From positions 1 through 34,822 of the forward strand of contig NZ_BJFL01000043.1 of assembly GCF_005405885.1 (NCBI RefSeq): a stretch of 34,822 bases of DNA, given 5' to 3'. The notes beneath the pieces were generated by a model, which saw nothing but the letters and a program-made list of their open reading frames with translations, searched no databases and was not told the DNA's origin. Origin of the DNA: Gandjariella thermophila. GTDB taxonomy: Bacteria > Actinomycetota > Actinomycetes > Mycobacteriales > Pseudonocardiaceae. The position numbers and the translations under genes are program-made. Of the stretch, positions 19,232-27,877 are shown one piece after another (position 1 is the first letter of the stretch; every line of letters starts with the position of its first letter).

Positions 19232-20484
19232 CTGGATCAGCTTGAACGCCATCGCCAGCCCGGCAGCCCGTGAGCCGGGACCCTTGGTCACCTTCGTCCG
19301 ATGCCGCACGGTGGCGAAGGTGGACTCGATCGGGTTGGTCGTGCGCAGATGGATCCAGTGCTCGGCCGGGTAGTCGTAGAACGCCAGCAGCTCGTCGACA
19401 TCGTCGGTGATCTTGGCGACCGCCTTGGGGAATTTGGCGCCGTAGGCGGCATCGAAGGCTTTCACCGCGTCCAGGGCGTGCCGGCGGTCCTCAGCGTTCC
19501 AGATCTCCGCCAGCGCCTTCTTCGCTCCAGGATGGGCCGACTTGGGCAGCGCGGCGAGCACATTGGCGATCTTGTGGAACCAGCACCGCTGTTCGCGTGT
19601 TTCCGGAAAGACCTCGCGCAACGCGCCCCAGAACCCCAATGCCCCATCCCCGATGGCCAGCACCGGTGCCCGCATCCCACGCCGGCGACAATCGCGCAGC
19701 AGATCCGCCCACGACTCGGTCGACTCGCGGTAGCCGTCGGCCAGCGCGACCAGTTCTTTGCGGCCATCAGCCCGCACGCCGATCATCACCAGCAGGCACA
19801 GCGTGTGCTCCTCCAGGCGGATATTGACGTGGATGCCGTCCGCCCACAGGTAGACATAGTCCACACCGGAGAGATCCCGTTCGGCGAAGGCGCGCTGCTC
19901 GGCCTTCCACTGCTCGGTCAGCCTGGTGATCACCGGTGCGGACAGGCCCGCGGTCGAGCCGAGGAACTCACCCAGCGCAGGCACGAAATCACCTGAGGAC
20001 AGGCCATGCAGGTACAACAGCGGCAGCACCTCGGTGATCTTCGGGGTCTTGCGTGCCCACGCCGGCAGGATCGCCGAGGCGAACCGCTTCCGTTCGCCCG
20101 TTTCGCAGTCCACACGCTTGTCGTTGACCCGCGGCGCGGTCACTCCACCGCGCCCGCGCTGGTCAGGACCTCGCGCGGTTGGTGGTAGCCGTTACGCACC
20201 ACCAGGCGGTGGCCGTGCTCGTCACGCTCGTCGGCGAACGCGGCAAGGTAGGCGTCGACCTCGGCGCGCAGGGCTTCGGCCAGCATCCGGCGGGCACCCT
20301 CCCGGACGATCTGGTCGATCAACGACGACTCGCCCGCGGCCGGACGGCCCTCGTCGCCGGAGGCGGAGTCAGGGACTACGGTGAGCATGGCGTGCCTTCC
20401 CGACCGACGCGCCAACGTCGGCCTGCTTGAGAACCTCTACTCGATCACCGGGAAGGTACGCCCTTCCTCGGCCGATCCACAGGT
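19085..20484 (-). mobile_element. IS256-family insertion sequence, about 1.4 kb
   Basis: One mutator-type transposase gene is flanked by terminal inverted repeats. ACCTGTGGATC is identical at the left end (19085-19095) and, inverted, at the right end (20474-20484), with weaker similarity further in. The length suits the family. The 8-base flanks (TTGTCAAT and TTCAAGCA) do not match, so no target duplication survives. The transposase is frameshifted, so the copy may not move by itself. Confidence 0.82.
19103..20415 (-). pseudogene. IS256-family (mutator) transposase, frameshifted
   Basis: The first segment (20415-20140) carries the N-terminal DNA-binding part, ending VVRNGYHQPREVLTSAGAVE before a TGA. 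The second (20143-19103) resumes with TAPRVNDKRVD. Together they make about 437 residues, a normal family length, if one base is restored at the GTGGAGTGACC junction (GAGGTGACC would read through). The DDE residues are all present: D in YLWADGIHV, D in LAIGDGALGFWGALREVF and E in TNPIESTFATVRHRT. Family members normally use one frame and no slippery heptamer is obvious, so a real deletion or a sequencing error is likelier than programmed frameshifting. Confidence 0.88.
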
Positions 20485-20699
20485 TTCAAGCATGGCTCAC
20501 CGGTCCCGCCGCGATCCTCAACGTACTTGTCGGCAAGGGTGACTCGCAGCAGTAGCGCATAGACGGCGAGTTCATCATCCAGCCCACTGCGCGGGAGTCA
20601 TTCGATCGACCGCCACACCGGCTGCGGCGGGGCCGGAGCCGCGCCCGACGCCTCCGGTCCCGCCGCCACCAACCGTCCAACTACCAGGAGAACGTCGGC
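20485..20699 (+). other. Decayed coding-like stretch right of IS256
   Basis: From 20487 one plus frame reads AWLTGPAAILNVLVGKGDSQQ, then a TAG at 20553-20555, and continues open with RIDGEFIIQPTARESFDR. This looks like a gene fragment with one nonsense change. Another frame ends in TGA at 20701-20703, overlapping the next GTG start. AGGAG at 20686-20690 is the ribosome site of the next gene. Confidence 0.35.
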
Positions 20700-21182
20700 G
20701 TGAGTACTACGGTTGAAAGCGAACTCGACCGGAAACTGCACCGGGTTCGGCGGCTGTCCAACAGCTACCGGAGCCTGTTCAACTGGCCCACCACAGTAGA
20801 CAGTAAAACGTGCTCAATTAGTTTGCGCATCGGTGAGGTCGTGGACGCACTGACCATGCGCGCTGGGTTCGCGGCCGAGGTAAACAACATCCTCACGGTC
20901 CACATGATGCACGCACCGATCATCGTCGCCCCGGGCACGCCCGATGACTGGATCTTCCTCACTCAACCGCGCACGGAGCTGCGTGCTTCGACCTGGGAAG
21001 ACCTGATTCGCATCCAGGTGGAGTGGAGACAGCCCGGATCATTGATCGTCTTGCCCAACGAGCAGAACGCAAGCCAAGGACGCCGTTGGCTGAACGGCCC
21101 GACCGTGGGCAGAGAGCTTCCACCATGGAGCGCTGTTGTCGCGGCTGCCCGCTCGGCATCCACGCTGCGCGGGAGATGGTGA
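20700..21182 (+). CDS. Conserved-looking hypothetical protein
   Basis: 160 residues from GTG 20700, with AGGAG 10 bases upstream. The sequence looks like a compact soluble alpha/beta protein: SLRIGEVVDALTMRAG, LTVHMMHAPIIVAPG, DDWIFLTQPRT, EDLIRIQVEWR. No signal peptide, membrane segment or known motif was seen. It looks like a small protein carried next to regulatory or mobile genes in actinomycetes, but no function can be named. The GTGA overlap with an upstream frame hints that it was once translationally coupled to a gene now broken by IS256. Confidence 0.6.
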   Translation: MSTTVESELDRKLHRVRRLSNSYRSLFNWPTTVDSKTCSISLRIGEVVDALTMRAGFAAEVNNILTVHMMHAPIIVAPGTPDDWIFLTQPRTELRASTWEDLIRIQVEWRQPGSLIVLPNEQNASQGRRWLNGPTVGRELPPWSAVVAAARSASTLRGRW

Positions 21183-21292
21183 CCGAGCCGTCCGCACAAG
21201 GTCCCGCCACCGTGCGCTATCCATCGTCTGATGGCTGCCCAAGTCGGCGAGGCTTCTTGACCAGACAGTGTCCGGTGCGGCGGCAGGTGGGA

Positions 21293-22795
21293 CTACCGTG
21301 ATAGCAGTTGGTCGCGATGCGTCCACGCGAGATGGAGCGCGGCAGCAGCGCCGGGCGAGAGTTGGCCATGCTCGCGAAGCTCGCACAGGGTGTGCTCATC
21401 GAACGGCAAAGCCCGGGCAGGGACCGAACCTTCGGAGTTCGCCCTGACCGCTCCCGCGAACAGGTCGTCGTAGAGGTCTGGCGCTATCACCGCGACGGTG
21501 AGGATGTCGCCGCTCAACGTCAAGGCGTCGAGCGTAATACCCAGGCACCAGATCATGATGTCGCCGGCCTCACGCGCACGGTCAAGGGTGACGAAAGGCT
21601 CGAGGTCTCCATAGGCGATGGGGCGACCGCTGCCGTCGTACTCGTCATGTCCGAGCAATTCTTCGGCGAATTCTCGTTGAATGTTGCGCCAGAGCGAGAA
21701 GTCCTCGGCGATGGCTGCGGGCAAGACGCTGGAGGGCTGGAAGATCGCGGCGGGAAGCAGGTGTGTCATGCCGCCGCCTCCAGCGACCCGGCGGCCGTCG
21801 CGCTGGTGCAGGACGATGCTGGGCGACCTACCGCCGCGGACCGTCAGCGTGCCGACGGCGCCCATGAGCGGCCGCCGTGTGAGGTCGAACGGGTCGCCGA
21901 CCAATTTGCGGAAAGTTAGTCGCTGCCAAGACGGCTTCAACGTGACCGGTTGGTCGTGGTGGTCGTAGGCAAGATGGTGCAGGGCAGTTTCGTGGGCGAG
22001 GGCTTCGTTGACGTCCATGGAGTCGAAGAAGCCCATGTGCCCGAACTGCATCGCCATGGTGGTGGTGCAGCAGTCCAGACGGGTGAGGCGGAAGCACAGC
22101 CGGTTCTCGAAGAGCCGCGGCGGAGCCAATTCCCGGATAGCGTCGTGGTACCGGCGGTATCGCTGGCCAGTTGTCGCCAACGGCCGCACGGCGGCGGTCT
22201 GCGGCTCCCCACCGGTAACGACCGGATCGCCCGCCGCCGGGTCCAGAACCAGTGAAACCTGGTGCAGTGGTATTGGGGACTTTGGGATCCAGTCCGGGTG
22301 CGCAATGACGCCGGTGCCTTCGAGGCCCGGGACTCGGCTGTCGGGGTAGAGCTCTTCGGCGACGACAGCCAGCGCACGGCGTGTGCTACCGAGCGCCGCC
22401 CGGGTTGCCAGCCACCGCTTCTGGTCCTGACTCACCTCTGCGTCCGTCTCCAGGACGTGGAAATCCTCGCGGTCGTCCGCTGCGCCCACCGGCGGCCGGA
22501 CAGCGGATCTCGAAAGTCGCGCGGCTTCCACGTGAACGGCGGCGTCAAGCTCGTTTGTGGATGGCGCAATGGGGCGCGGCTGATTGACGCGCGGGTTCAG
22601 CAGCACGTCGAGTTCTTCAAGTGACACGTCAAGAGCCTTGGCAAGGGCGGCCCGGCGCCACGGCTGCGGAGTCAGGCTGCCGCGTTCCCATCGCCCGATT
22701 GTCGAAAATTCGACCCCCAGTTTATGGGCAAGCGTCTCCTGCGTGTAACCGAGTGCCTCCCGCCGCGCAGCGAGAGCGTCGCGTCGTGTTGCCAT
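21293..22795 (-). CDS. XRE-type HTH regulator with a Nudix-like C-terminal domain
   Basis: 500 residues from ATG 22795, preceded by GGGGGAG; the frame is open further upstream but that part is not coding in character. The N-terminal 66 residues form an XRE HTH (GYTQETLAHKLGVEFSTIGRWERG). The HTH is closely matched in the regulator at 33343. The remaining 430 residues form a large ligand-type domain with REFAEELLG at 374-382, close to the REUxEExGU core of a Nudix box, and LPFDEHTLCEL near 463, as at the end of Nudix folds. It likely senses a small nucleotide-like or other ligand and controls the divergent lanthipeptide operon. An inverted repeat overlies its own promoter region. The Nudix call is inference. 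Confidence 0.72.
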   Translation of the reverse strand: MATRRDALAARREALGYTQETLAHKLGVEFSTIGRWERGSLTPQPWRRAALAKALDVSLEELDVLLNPRVNQPRPIAPSTNELDAAVHVEAARLSRSAVRPPVGAADDREDFHVLETDAEVSQDQKRWLATRAALGSTRRALAVVAEELYPDSRVPGLEGTGVIAHPDWIPKSPIPLHQVSLVLDPAAGDPVVTGGEPQTAAVRPLATTGQRYRRYHDAIRELAPPRLFENRLCFRLTRLDCCTTTMAMQFGHMGFFDSMDVNEALAHETALHHLAYDHHDQPVTLKPSWQRLTFRKLVGDPFDLTRRPLMGAVGTLTVRGGRSPSIVLHQRDGRRVAGGGGMTHLLPAAIFQPSSVLPAAIAEDFSLWRNIQREFAEELLGHDEYDGSGRPIAYGDLEPFVTLDRAREAGDIMIWCLGITLDALTLSGDILTVAVIAPDLYDDLFAGAVRANSEGSVPARALPFDEHTLCELREHGQLSPGAAAALHLAWTHRDQLLSR

Positions 22796-22828
22796 GGCTA
22801 CTCCCCCGATCACGGGCTGGTCCAGCCT

Positions 22829-22852
22829 ACCCGGGCAGGTATAGGCCCGGGT
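22829..22852. promoter_or_regulatory. Inverted repeat over a -10-like site; candidate operator
   Basis: ACCCGGGC (22829-22836) and GCCCGGGT (22845-22852) are perfect complements around AGGTATAG. On the minus strand the spacer contains TATACC, about 40 bases before the regulator's ATG. This is the expected layout for autoregulation, although binding is not shown. Confidence 0.5.
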
Positions 22853-22999
22853 CGGTTCGTCGCTGCGTCGCGCCGGACACGCGTCGAGACCCGATGGGGC
22901 GAACCGCGCCGGCCTCGACTGTCCTGTTTTCGCAGGCAAGAGCATTCGGCGCCGCATAAACGCCTCATCGCCGCCCCGTAGGCGCTCTCGACCTACTCG

Positions 23000-23011
23000 A
23001 TCGCGCGCGAT
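23000..23011. promoter_or_regulatory. 12-base palindrome upstream of the methyltransferase gene
   Basis: ATCGCGCGCGAT is a perfect palindrome about 190 bases before ATG 23197. It could be a regulator site, but short G/C-alternating palindromes also occur by chance in such DNA. Confidence 0.3.
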
Positions 23012-23196
23012 TAACTCGTCGCGGCTGTGCCGCAACAGGTGACGCAGACCGACGCTGCCGATGCCCAGACGCCGGAGGGACCGTGTCCTCGCCACCAAGC
23101 ACGGCGCGCCACGATCCCCTGGCCGCTCGAGACATGCGGCTTGGGGAAGCCAGCCGAAGCGGCACCACCAGGCGACAGCAGACAGGGAGCATCCGC

Positions 23197-24438
23197 ATGA
23201 GCCAGATGGTTGATACCTCCGCCGACACCGACGGGGCAGCCACGATACGCAACGCCTTGACGGACAAGCTTCTGTCGGCCGGAGTGATCACCTCGTCGGT
23301 CGTGGAGCGGGCCTTCCGTGTGGTGCCGCGGCATCTGTTCGTTCCCGAGGGCACGCCGCTGGAGGTCGCCTACAACGCCCACGACTCGGTGGCGACCAAA
23401 AGGGACCGGGACGGCGTGATCGTCTCCTCGATCAGCGCGCCGTTCATCCAGGCTCGCATGATCGAGCAGGCCGGGCTCGGACCCGGGATGAGCGTGCTGG
23501 AGATCGGCTCCGGTGGCTACAACGCCGCGCTGCTGGCTGAGGTTGTCGGGCCGCACGGACGCGTTGTCAGCGTGGACATCGACCCGGAGGTGACCGACCG
23601 CGCCCGCGGCCTGCTCGATGCGACCGGCTATAGCGGCCGGGTGACGGTCATTCAGGTCGACGCGGAGGACGGTGTGCCCGGACTCGATGCGCCGGTCGAC
23701 GCGATCGTTGTCACGGTCGGCGCGTGGGACATCGCGCCGGCCTGGCTTGCACAGTTGTCGTTGGACGGCACGCTTGTCGTTCCGCTCCGGATGAACGGGA
23801 TCACTCGCTCGATCGGATTCCGCCGGGAGGGCAGCCACCTGGTGAGCACCTCGGCCGAGGTGTGTGGCTTCGTCCCGATGCAGGGCTCGGGCGCCCATGA
23901 CGAGCGGGTCTTCTTGCTTCCCGACAGGCGCGGCAGCCACGTCAAGCTGCGGTTCGACGGCGACGTGCCGCAGGACATGAGCCTGCTCGACGGGGTCCTG
24001 GCGACGGCGCGTACCGAGGTGTGGTCCGGCGTCACGATCAGGCACGGCGTCTCGTTCGCCGACCTGCACCTGTGGTTCGCCTGCTTCCTGCCCGGTTTCT
24101 GCAAGCTGGCCGTGGACGAGGGAACCGACCTGGCCGCCGAAGGCGAGGGCTGGTTCCCCTTCGGGGTCGTGCGCGGCGACTCCTTCGCCTACCTGACGGT
24201 TCGTCCAACCCGGGAGGGCGTCGAGTTCGGTGCGCGGGCCTATGGAACGCACGGCGAGGCTGCCGCCACGGCCATGGTCGAACAGATCCAGGCGTGGGAC
24301 CGCCGGGTCCGGGGCGGTCCCGCCCCGACGTTCGCCTACTGGCCAACCGGCACGGACCGGCCCGAGACCAACGAGGGCACGGCGGTCCTGGAGAAGACCC
24401 ACGGCTTGCTCACGATCTCCTGGCCTGCAGCGCCGTGA
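23197..24438 (+). CDS. PCMT-like methyltransferase of the FxLD lanthipeptide system
   Basis: 413 residues; AGGGAG lies 8 bases before ATG 23197, so the longer frame from 23083 is not used. The N-terminal two thirds is a protein-L-isoaspartate methyltransferase fold: RHLFVPEG, SVATKRD, SISAPFIQARMIEQAGL, the SAM motif VLEIGSGGYNAALLAE at about 100-115 and VVSVDIDPEVTDRAR. A C-terminal extension (WFACFLPGFCKLAVDEG, AYLTVRPTREGVEFGARAYG) matches what is known as the FxLD-system methyltransferase. In related lanthipeptide systems such enzymes methylate an aspartate of the modified peptide, which then rearranges to isoaspartate through a succinimide. It is the first gene of the cluster, with the precursor 55 bases behind it. 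Confidence 0.87.
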   Translation: MSQMVDTSADTDGAATIRNALTDKLLSAGVITSSVVERAFRVVPRHLFVPEGTPLEVAYNAHDSVATKRDRDGVIVSSISAPFIQARMIEQAGLGPGMSVLEIGSGGYNAALLAEVVGPHGRVVSVDIDPEVTDRARGLLDATGYSGRVTVIQVDAEDGVPGLDAPVDAIVVTVGAWDIAPAWLAQLSLDGTLVVPLRMNGITRSIGFRREGSHLVSTSAEVCGFVPMQGSGAHDERVFLLPDRRGSHVKLRFDGDVPQDMSLLDGVLATARTEVWSGVTIRHGVSFADLHLWFACFLPGFCKLAVDEGTDLAAEGEGWFPFGVVRGDSFAYLTVRPTREGVEFGARAYGTHGEAAATAMVEQIQAWDRRVRGGPAPTFAYWPTGTDRPETNEGTAVLEKTHGLLTISWPAAP

Positions 24439-24493
24439 GCGTCATCGCTGGCCAGGACGCACCACCCAACCCCGGAAGTGAGGAGTGAAACGG

Positions 24494-24685
24494 ATGTCGC
24501 CAGCACTGGCCGTTGACCGCCCGGACCGTGAGGACGCCACCGTCGAGGACGCAGACTTCGAACTCGACATGCGCGTGGTGGAGTCCACTACACGGCTCGT
24601 GATCATGATGTGTGACACCAGCGACGGGTGCGGTGCCACCTGCAGCACCAGCGCGTGCAGCACCGGCTCCAACGACCCGTTCTGA
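24494..24685 (+). CDS. lanA: FxLD-family lanthipeptide precursor
   Basis: 63 residues. AGGAG at 24481-24485 places the start at ATG 24494; a GTG at 24485 touches the ribosome site and is unlikely. The acidic leader contains DFELDMRVVES, with F22-E-L-D25 the FxLD motif recognised by the modifying enzymes. The C-terminal core holds four cysteines (C40, C46, C50, C55) among Ser/Thr at 42, 43, 49, 51-53, 56, 57 and 59: enough for up to four lanthionine rings. D44-G45 is an Asp-Gly pair, the easiest site for succinimide and isoaspartate formation by the upstream methyltransferase. The cleavage site is unknown. Ring pattern and bioactivity cannot be read from sequence. Confidence 0.92.
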   Translation: MSPALAVDRPDREDATVEDADFELDMRVVESTTRLVIMMCDTSDGCGATCSTSACSTGSNDPF

Positions 24686-24697
24686 CCGAGCCCCTCC

Positions 24698-24732
24698 GCC
24701 GTCGGCGCCCGAGAGGCTCGGGCGCCGACGGC
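24698..24732 (+). terminator. 16-base-pair hairpin just after the precursor gene
   Basis: GCCGTCGGCGCCCGAG (24698-24713) pairs perfectly with CTCGGGCGCCGACGGC (24717-24732) around the loop AGG, 12 bases after the precursor stop and 34 before the LanB start. Such stem-loops commonly act as partial terminators or RNA stabilisers, so that precursor is made in excess of its enzymes. Confidence 0.8.
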
Positions 24733-24766
24733 CACCGCTCACGTCGGGCGAGGAGATGGGATCACC

Positions 24767-27700
24767 ATGACCGTGTCCAGGCGCTACGAGCACACCGGCG
24801 TCGTCCTGATTCGTGCCACTACCGACCCAGGCGATCTGGACCCACCGACGCATCTGAACCTGTCCGATCCAGCCACGGTCGAGCGGGAAGGTCGGGCGTG
24901 GTTGGCCAAGGTGTGGGCGCGCTCGGAGGTCCGCGAAGCCCTGCGCTTAGCCAGCACGGCCCTTGGTGCGCGGATCGACCAGCTCCTCGACATGGAGACC
25001 CCGCCACCCGCGGTGAAGGAGTTGCGCCGCGCCATCGTCTCCGTGTCGTCCTACCTGCTGCGCTGGCAGCGGCGCGCGACCCCGTTCGGGATGTTCGCCG
25101 GGGTCGGTGCCATGGCCATTGGGCCCGCCACGGCTGAGCTGGGCGTCGGACATCGGGCTGTGGTGCACGCGGACGCCGAATGGCTCCTCACGCTGATCGA
25201 ACAGCTTGAACGGCACCCCGCCCTGCGGCCTCGGTTGACGGTCGTGGCGAACAACGCACGGATCGTGCGCGATGGCCGCGTGATCGTGCACCGGCGGGCC
25301 GACGTCGGTGCATCCGCTCCCGGGCCGCTACGGGAGTCCTCGGTACGGCTGAGTCGGCCGGTGCAGTTCGCGCTGGCCGCAGCCAGCTCGCCGATCCGGT
25401 TCGACGCGCTCGCCGCCCACCTGGCGGCCCGGTTCGCGTCCGCCTCACCCAACAAGATCCACGCACTGCTGCACGGCCTGGTCGACGCCGGCTTGCTGAT
25501 CACCAGCCTGCGACCACCAATGACGACCGTCGACGCCGTGTCCCATCTGGTCCACACGCTGCGAGCGGCCGGCGGAGAGGACGTGCCCGACATCGCCGCG
25601 CTGCTGCACGACCTCGACCAGATCAGCGACCAAGTACACCGTCACAACACCGCAGGCGACCGTGAGCAGGCGGCCAAGATTCGCCAAGACCTCGTCGCGA
25701 AGATGACCACGCTTGTCCCCGGCCGTGAGCCCGTACTGGCCGTGGACGTCCGCCTCGACGCGAAGGTCTCCGTCCCCGAGCGGGTACTGACCGAGGCCAC
25801 GCTCGCCGCGAGCGTGCTCCTGCGGCTGACCACCCAGCCGTTCGGCTCGACGGCCTGGCTGGACTACCACGCCCGGTTCCGCGCCCGTTACGGGCCCGGA
25901 ACGCTGGTGCCGGTGCGGGAGTTGGTCGCCGATTCCGGGCTCAGCTACCCCGCCGGCTATCTCGGTGCGCCACGGGCCCGGCCCGCCTGGCGGATGCTGA
26001 CCGAGCGCGACGCCGCCCTCTTGGCGTTGATCCAACGGGCCACCGTGAACGGGGCCGAGGAGATCGAGCTGACCGACGCCGACATCGACGCATTGACCGT
26101 CGGGGAGCCCGCCGACATGGTTCCGCCGCATCGGGTCGAACTCGGCGTCGCGGTGTACGCCTGCTCAACCGAGGCGATCAACCGTGGCGACTTCCAGCTC
26201 CGCGTGACCGCCGCGCCGCGCATCCCCACCAGCATGGCCGGGCGGTTCGCCCACCTGCTCGACGACGCCGACCGCGCACGGCTGGCGTCGACCTACGCCG
26301 CGGAGCCCGAAGAGCCGACGCCGAACGGGGTGTTGGCGGTGCAGCTGTCCTTTCCCCCACGCCGTCCCCACAACGAAAACGTCGTACGAGTCGCGCCGCT
26401 GCTTCCTGACGTCGTGCCTCTGTCCGAGCACCCCGATCAGGCGCACTCCTGTGCCGGTGTCATCGACGTGGAGGACCTGGCGGTCACCGCCGACGCGGAG
26501 CAGATGTATCTGGTTCAGCGTTCCACCGGCCGACGGGTGAGCCCTCGGGTTCCGCACGCGCTGGATACCGTGGTCCAGAGTCCGCCGCTGGCGCGATTCC
26601 TCGCCGAAGTCGCCGATGCGCGCAGCGCGGTATTCCGCGGATTCGATCTCGGTGCCGCCCGGACCCTCCCCTATGTCCCGCGCATCAGGTACCGGCGCAC
26701 AGTGCTGGCCGCTGCCCGCTGGATCCTCACCGCAGCCGACCTCCGCAGCCGATCGACCGGTGACGGCCCAGCGGATTCTCTGCGTTGCTGGCAGCAGCGG
26801 TGGCGGGTACCGGCACGGGTCGTGCTGTGCCACGGCGAGCTGCGCCTGCCCCTCGACCTCGATCACGATCTGGACAGGACCCTGCTGCGCGCCCAGGTGG
26901 AGCGAGCCGGGCAGATCGAACTACAGGAGGACGGCCCACCCGACGGCCACGGCTGGATCGGCCGCCCGGCGGAGCTGCTGATCCCCATGACCGCGATCAC
27001 CCCGACCTCACGGCCGCTGCCGGTCACCGCGGCACCGGGTGCCCTGCTTCGGCCAGGTGACTCCGCCGTGGTGCACGCGCAGTTGGCCGGCAACCCCGCC
27101 CGGTTCGACGAGATCCTCACCGCTCACCTACCCAGGCTGGTCGAGGACCTCGACGGTCTGCTCGCGTCGTGGTGGGTGCGGCGCCACCGCGACATGATCA
27201 GGCCCGAGACCGACCAACACCTCGCGGTGTTCCTTCGCCTGACCGACGCCGGAAAGTACGGGCAGGCCGCCGCCACGGTCGCCGAGTTCACGGCCGGCCT
27301 GGAAAGGCGCGGTCTTCCCTGCCAGCTCACCCTGGCCTCCCACCCGGAGCATCCCGCCCGCTACGGCGAGGGCCCCGCGCTGGCCGCAGCGGAACGGGTG
27401 TTCACCGCGGACACCGCAGCAGCGATCGCGCAGATCACCACGGCATACGAAGCCGGGATGTCCACCCAGGCGCTGGCCGCGGCGTCGATGGCGCACCTGG
27501 CCGCATCCTTCGCCTCTGATCCGAAAGCCGGATACCGGGCGCTCCTCGCATGTCTACGCCAGGAGAAAGGGCCGCTCGACCGGACGCTGCGTGACCACGC
27601 GCTTGAGCTGGCGGACCCCAGCGAGGGATATCGAGCCGTCCGCACCCTGCCAGGCGGTGAGGCGGTCGCAGCGGCCTGGACAAACCGAGACACCGCACTC

Positions 27701-27877
27701 ACCGCCTACCACCGAGCCCTTGCGCAGCAACAACGCCGGCCGAGCATGATCCTCCGGACGCTGCTGCACGAGCACCACATCCGTGCCGTCGGCGTCGACC
27801 CGACATATGAGAAGGAGACCGGCCGACTCGCCCGCGCCGCCGCGCTGCGCCGCCTTGCCCTGGCCGGTGCCCTGTGA
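24767..27877 (+). CDS. lanB: Lantibiotic dehydratase LanB, full length
   Basis: 1036 residues; GAGGAGA precedes the ATG. LanB uses glutamyl-tRNA to glutamylate Ser/Thr of the precursor core and then eliminates glutamate to give dehydroalanine/dehydrobutyrine. The glutamylation domain shows the family motif RRATPFGMFAGVGAM near residue 102 and its usual ending (CHGELRLPLDLDHDLDRTLL near 687). A C-terminal elimination domain of the SpaB_C type (about 800-1030) begins WWVRRHRDMIRP, with HLAVFLRL and the conserved RYGEG near 865. Both half-reactions are therefore in one chain, as in nisin-type LanB. The stop overlaps the LanC start (GTGA), so the genes are coupled. Confidence 0.93.
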   Translation: MTVSRRYEHTGVVLIRATTDPGDLDPPTHLNLSDPATVEREGRAWLAKVWARSEVREALRLASTALGARIDQLLDMETPPPAVKELRRAIVSVSSYLLRWQRRATPFGMFAGVGAMAIGPATAELGVGHRAVVHADAEWLLTLIEQLERHPALRPRLTVVANNARIVRDGRVIVHRRADVGASAPGPLRESSVRLSRPVQFALAAASSPIRFDALAAHLAARFASASPNKIHALLHGLVDAGLLITSLRPPMTTVDAVSHLVHTLRAAGGEDVPDIAALLHDLDQISDQVHRHNTAGDREQAAKIRQDLVAKMTTLVPGREPVLAVDVRLDAKVSVPERVLTEATLAASVLLRLTTQPFGSTAWLDYHARFRARYGPGTLVPVRELVADSGLSYPAGYLGAPRARPAWRMLTERDAALLALIQRATVNGAEEIELTDADIDALTVGEPADMVPPHRVELGVAVYACSTEAINRGDFQLRVTAAPRIPTSMAGRFAHLLDDADRARLASTYAAEPEEPTPNGVLAVQLSFPPRRPHNENVVRVAPLLPDVVPLSEHPDQAHSCAGVIDVEDLAVTADAEQMYLVQRSTGRRVSPRVPHALDTVVQSPPLARFLAEVADARSAVFRGFDLGAARTLPYVPRIRYRRTVLAAARWILTAADLRSRSTGDGPADSLRCWQQRWRVPARVVLCHGELRLPLDLDHDLDRTLLRAQVERAGQIELQEDGPPDGHGWIGRPAELLIPMTAITPTSRPLPVTAAPGALLRPGDSAVVHAQLAGNPARFDEILTAHLPRLVEDLDGLLASWWVRRHRDMIRPETDQHLAVFLRLTDAGKYGQAAATVAEFTAGLERRGLPCQLTLASHPEHPARYGEGPALAAAERVFTADTAAAIAQITTAYEAGMSTQALAAASMAHLAASFASDPKAGYRALLACLRQEKGPLDRTLRDHALELADPSEGYRAVRTLPGGEAVAAAWTNRDTALTAYHRALAQQQRRPSMILRTLLHEHHIRAVGVDPTYEKETGRLARAAALRRLALAGAL

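Larger units (their letters stand above)
22796..23196. other. Divergent control region of the lanthipeptide cluster
   Basis: These 401 bases separate the minus-strand regulator from the plus-strand methyltransferase gene and must hold both promoters. Apart from the inverted repeats listed separately, the ribosome site AGGGAG at about 23184-23189 is evident. No small gene is supported. Confidence 0.5.

Noticed and set aside
22796-23098. 101-residue N-terminal extension of the left XRE regulator
   Set aside because: Arg-rich and without domain character; the HTH with a good ribosome site starts at 22795, and the region holds promoter-type sequence.
24767-27877. Minus-strand frames inside lanB, such as 25445-26131 and 26165-26866
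   Set aside because: They have no motifs and follow the high third-position GC of lanB on the opposite strand.
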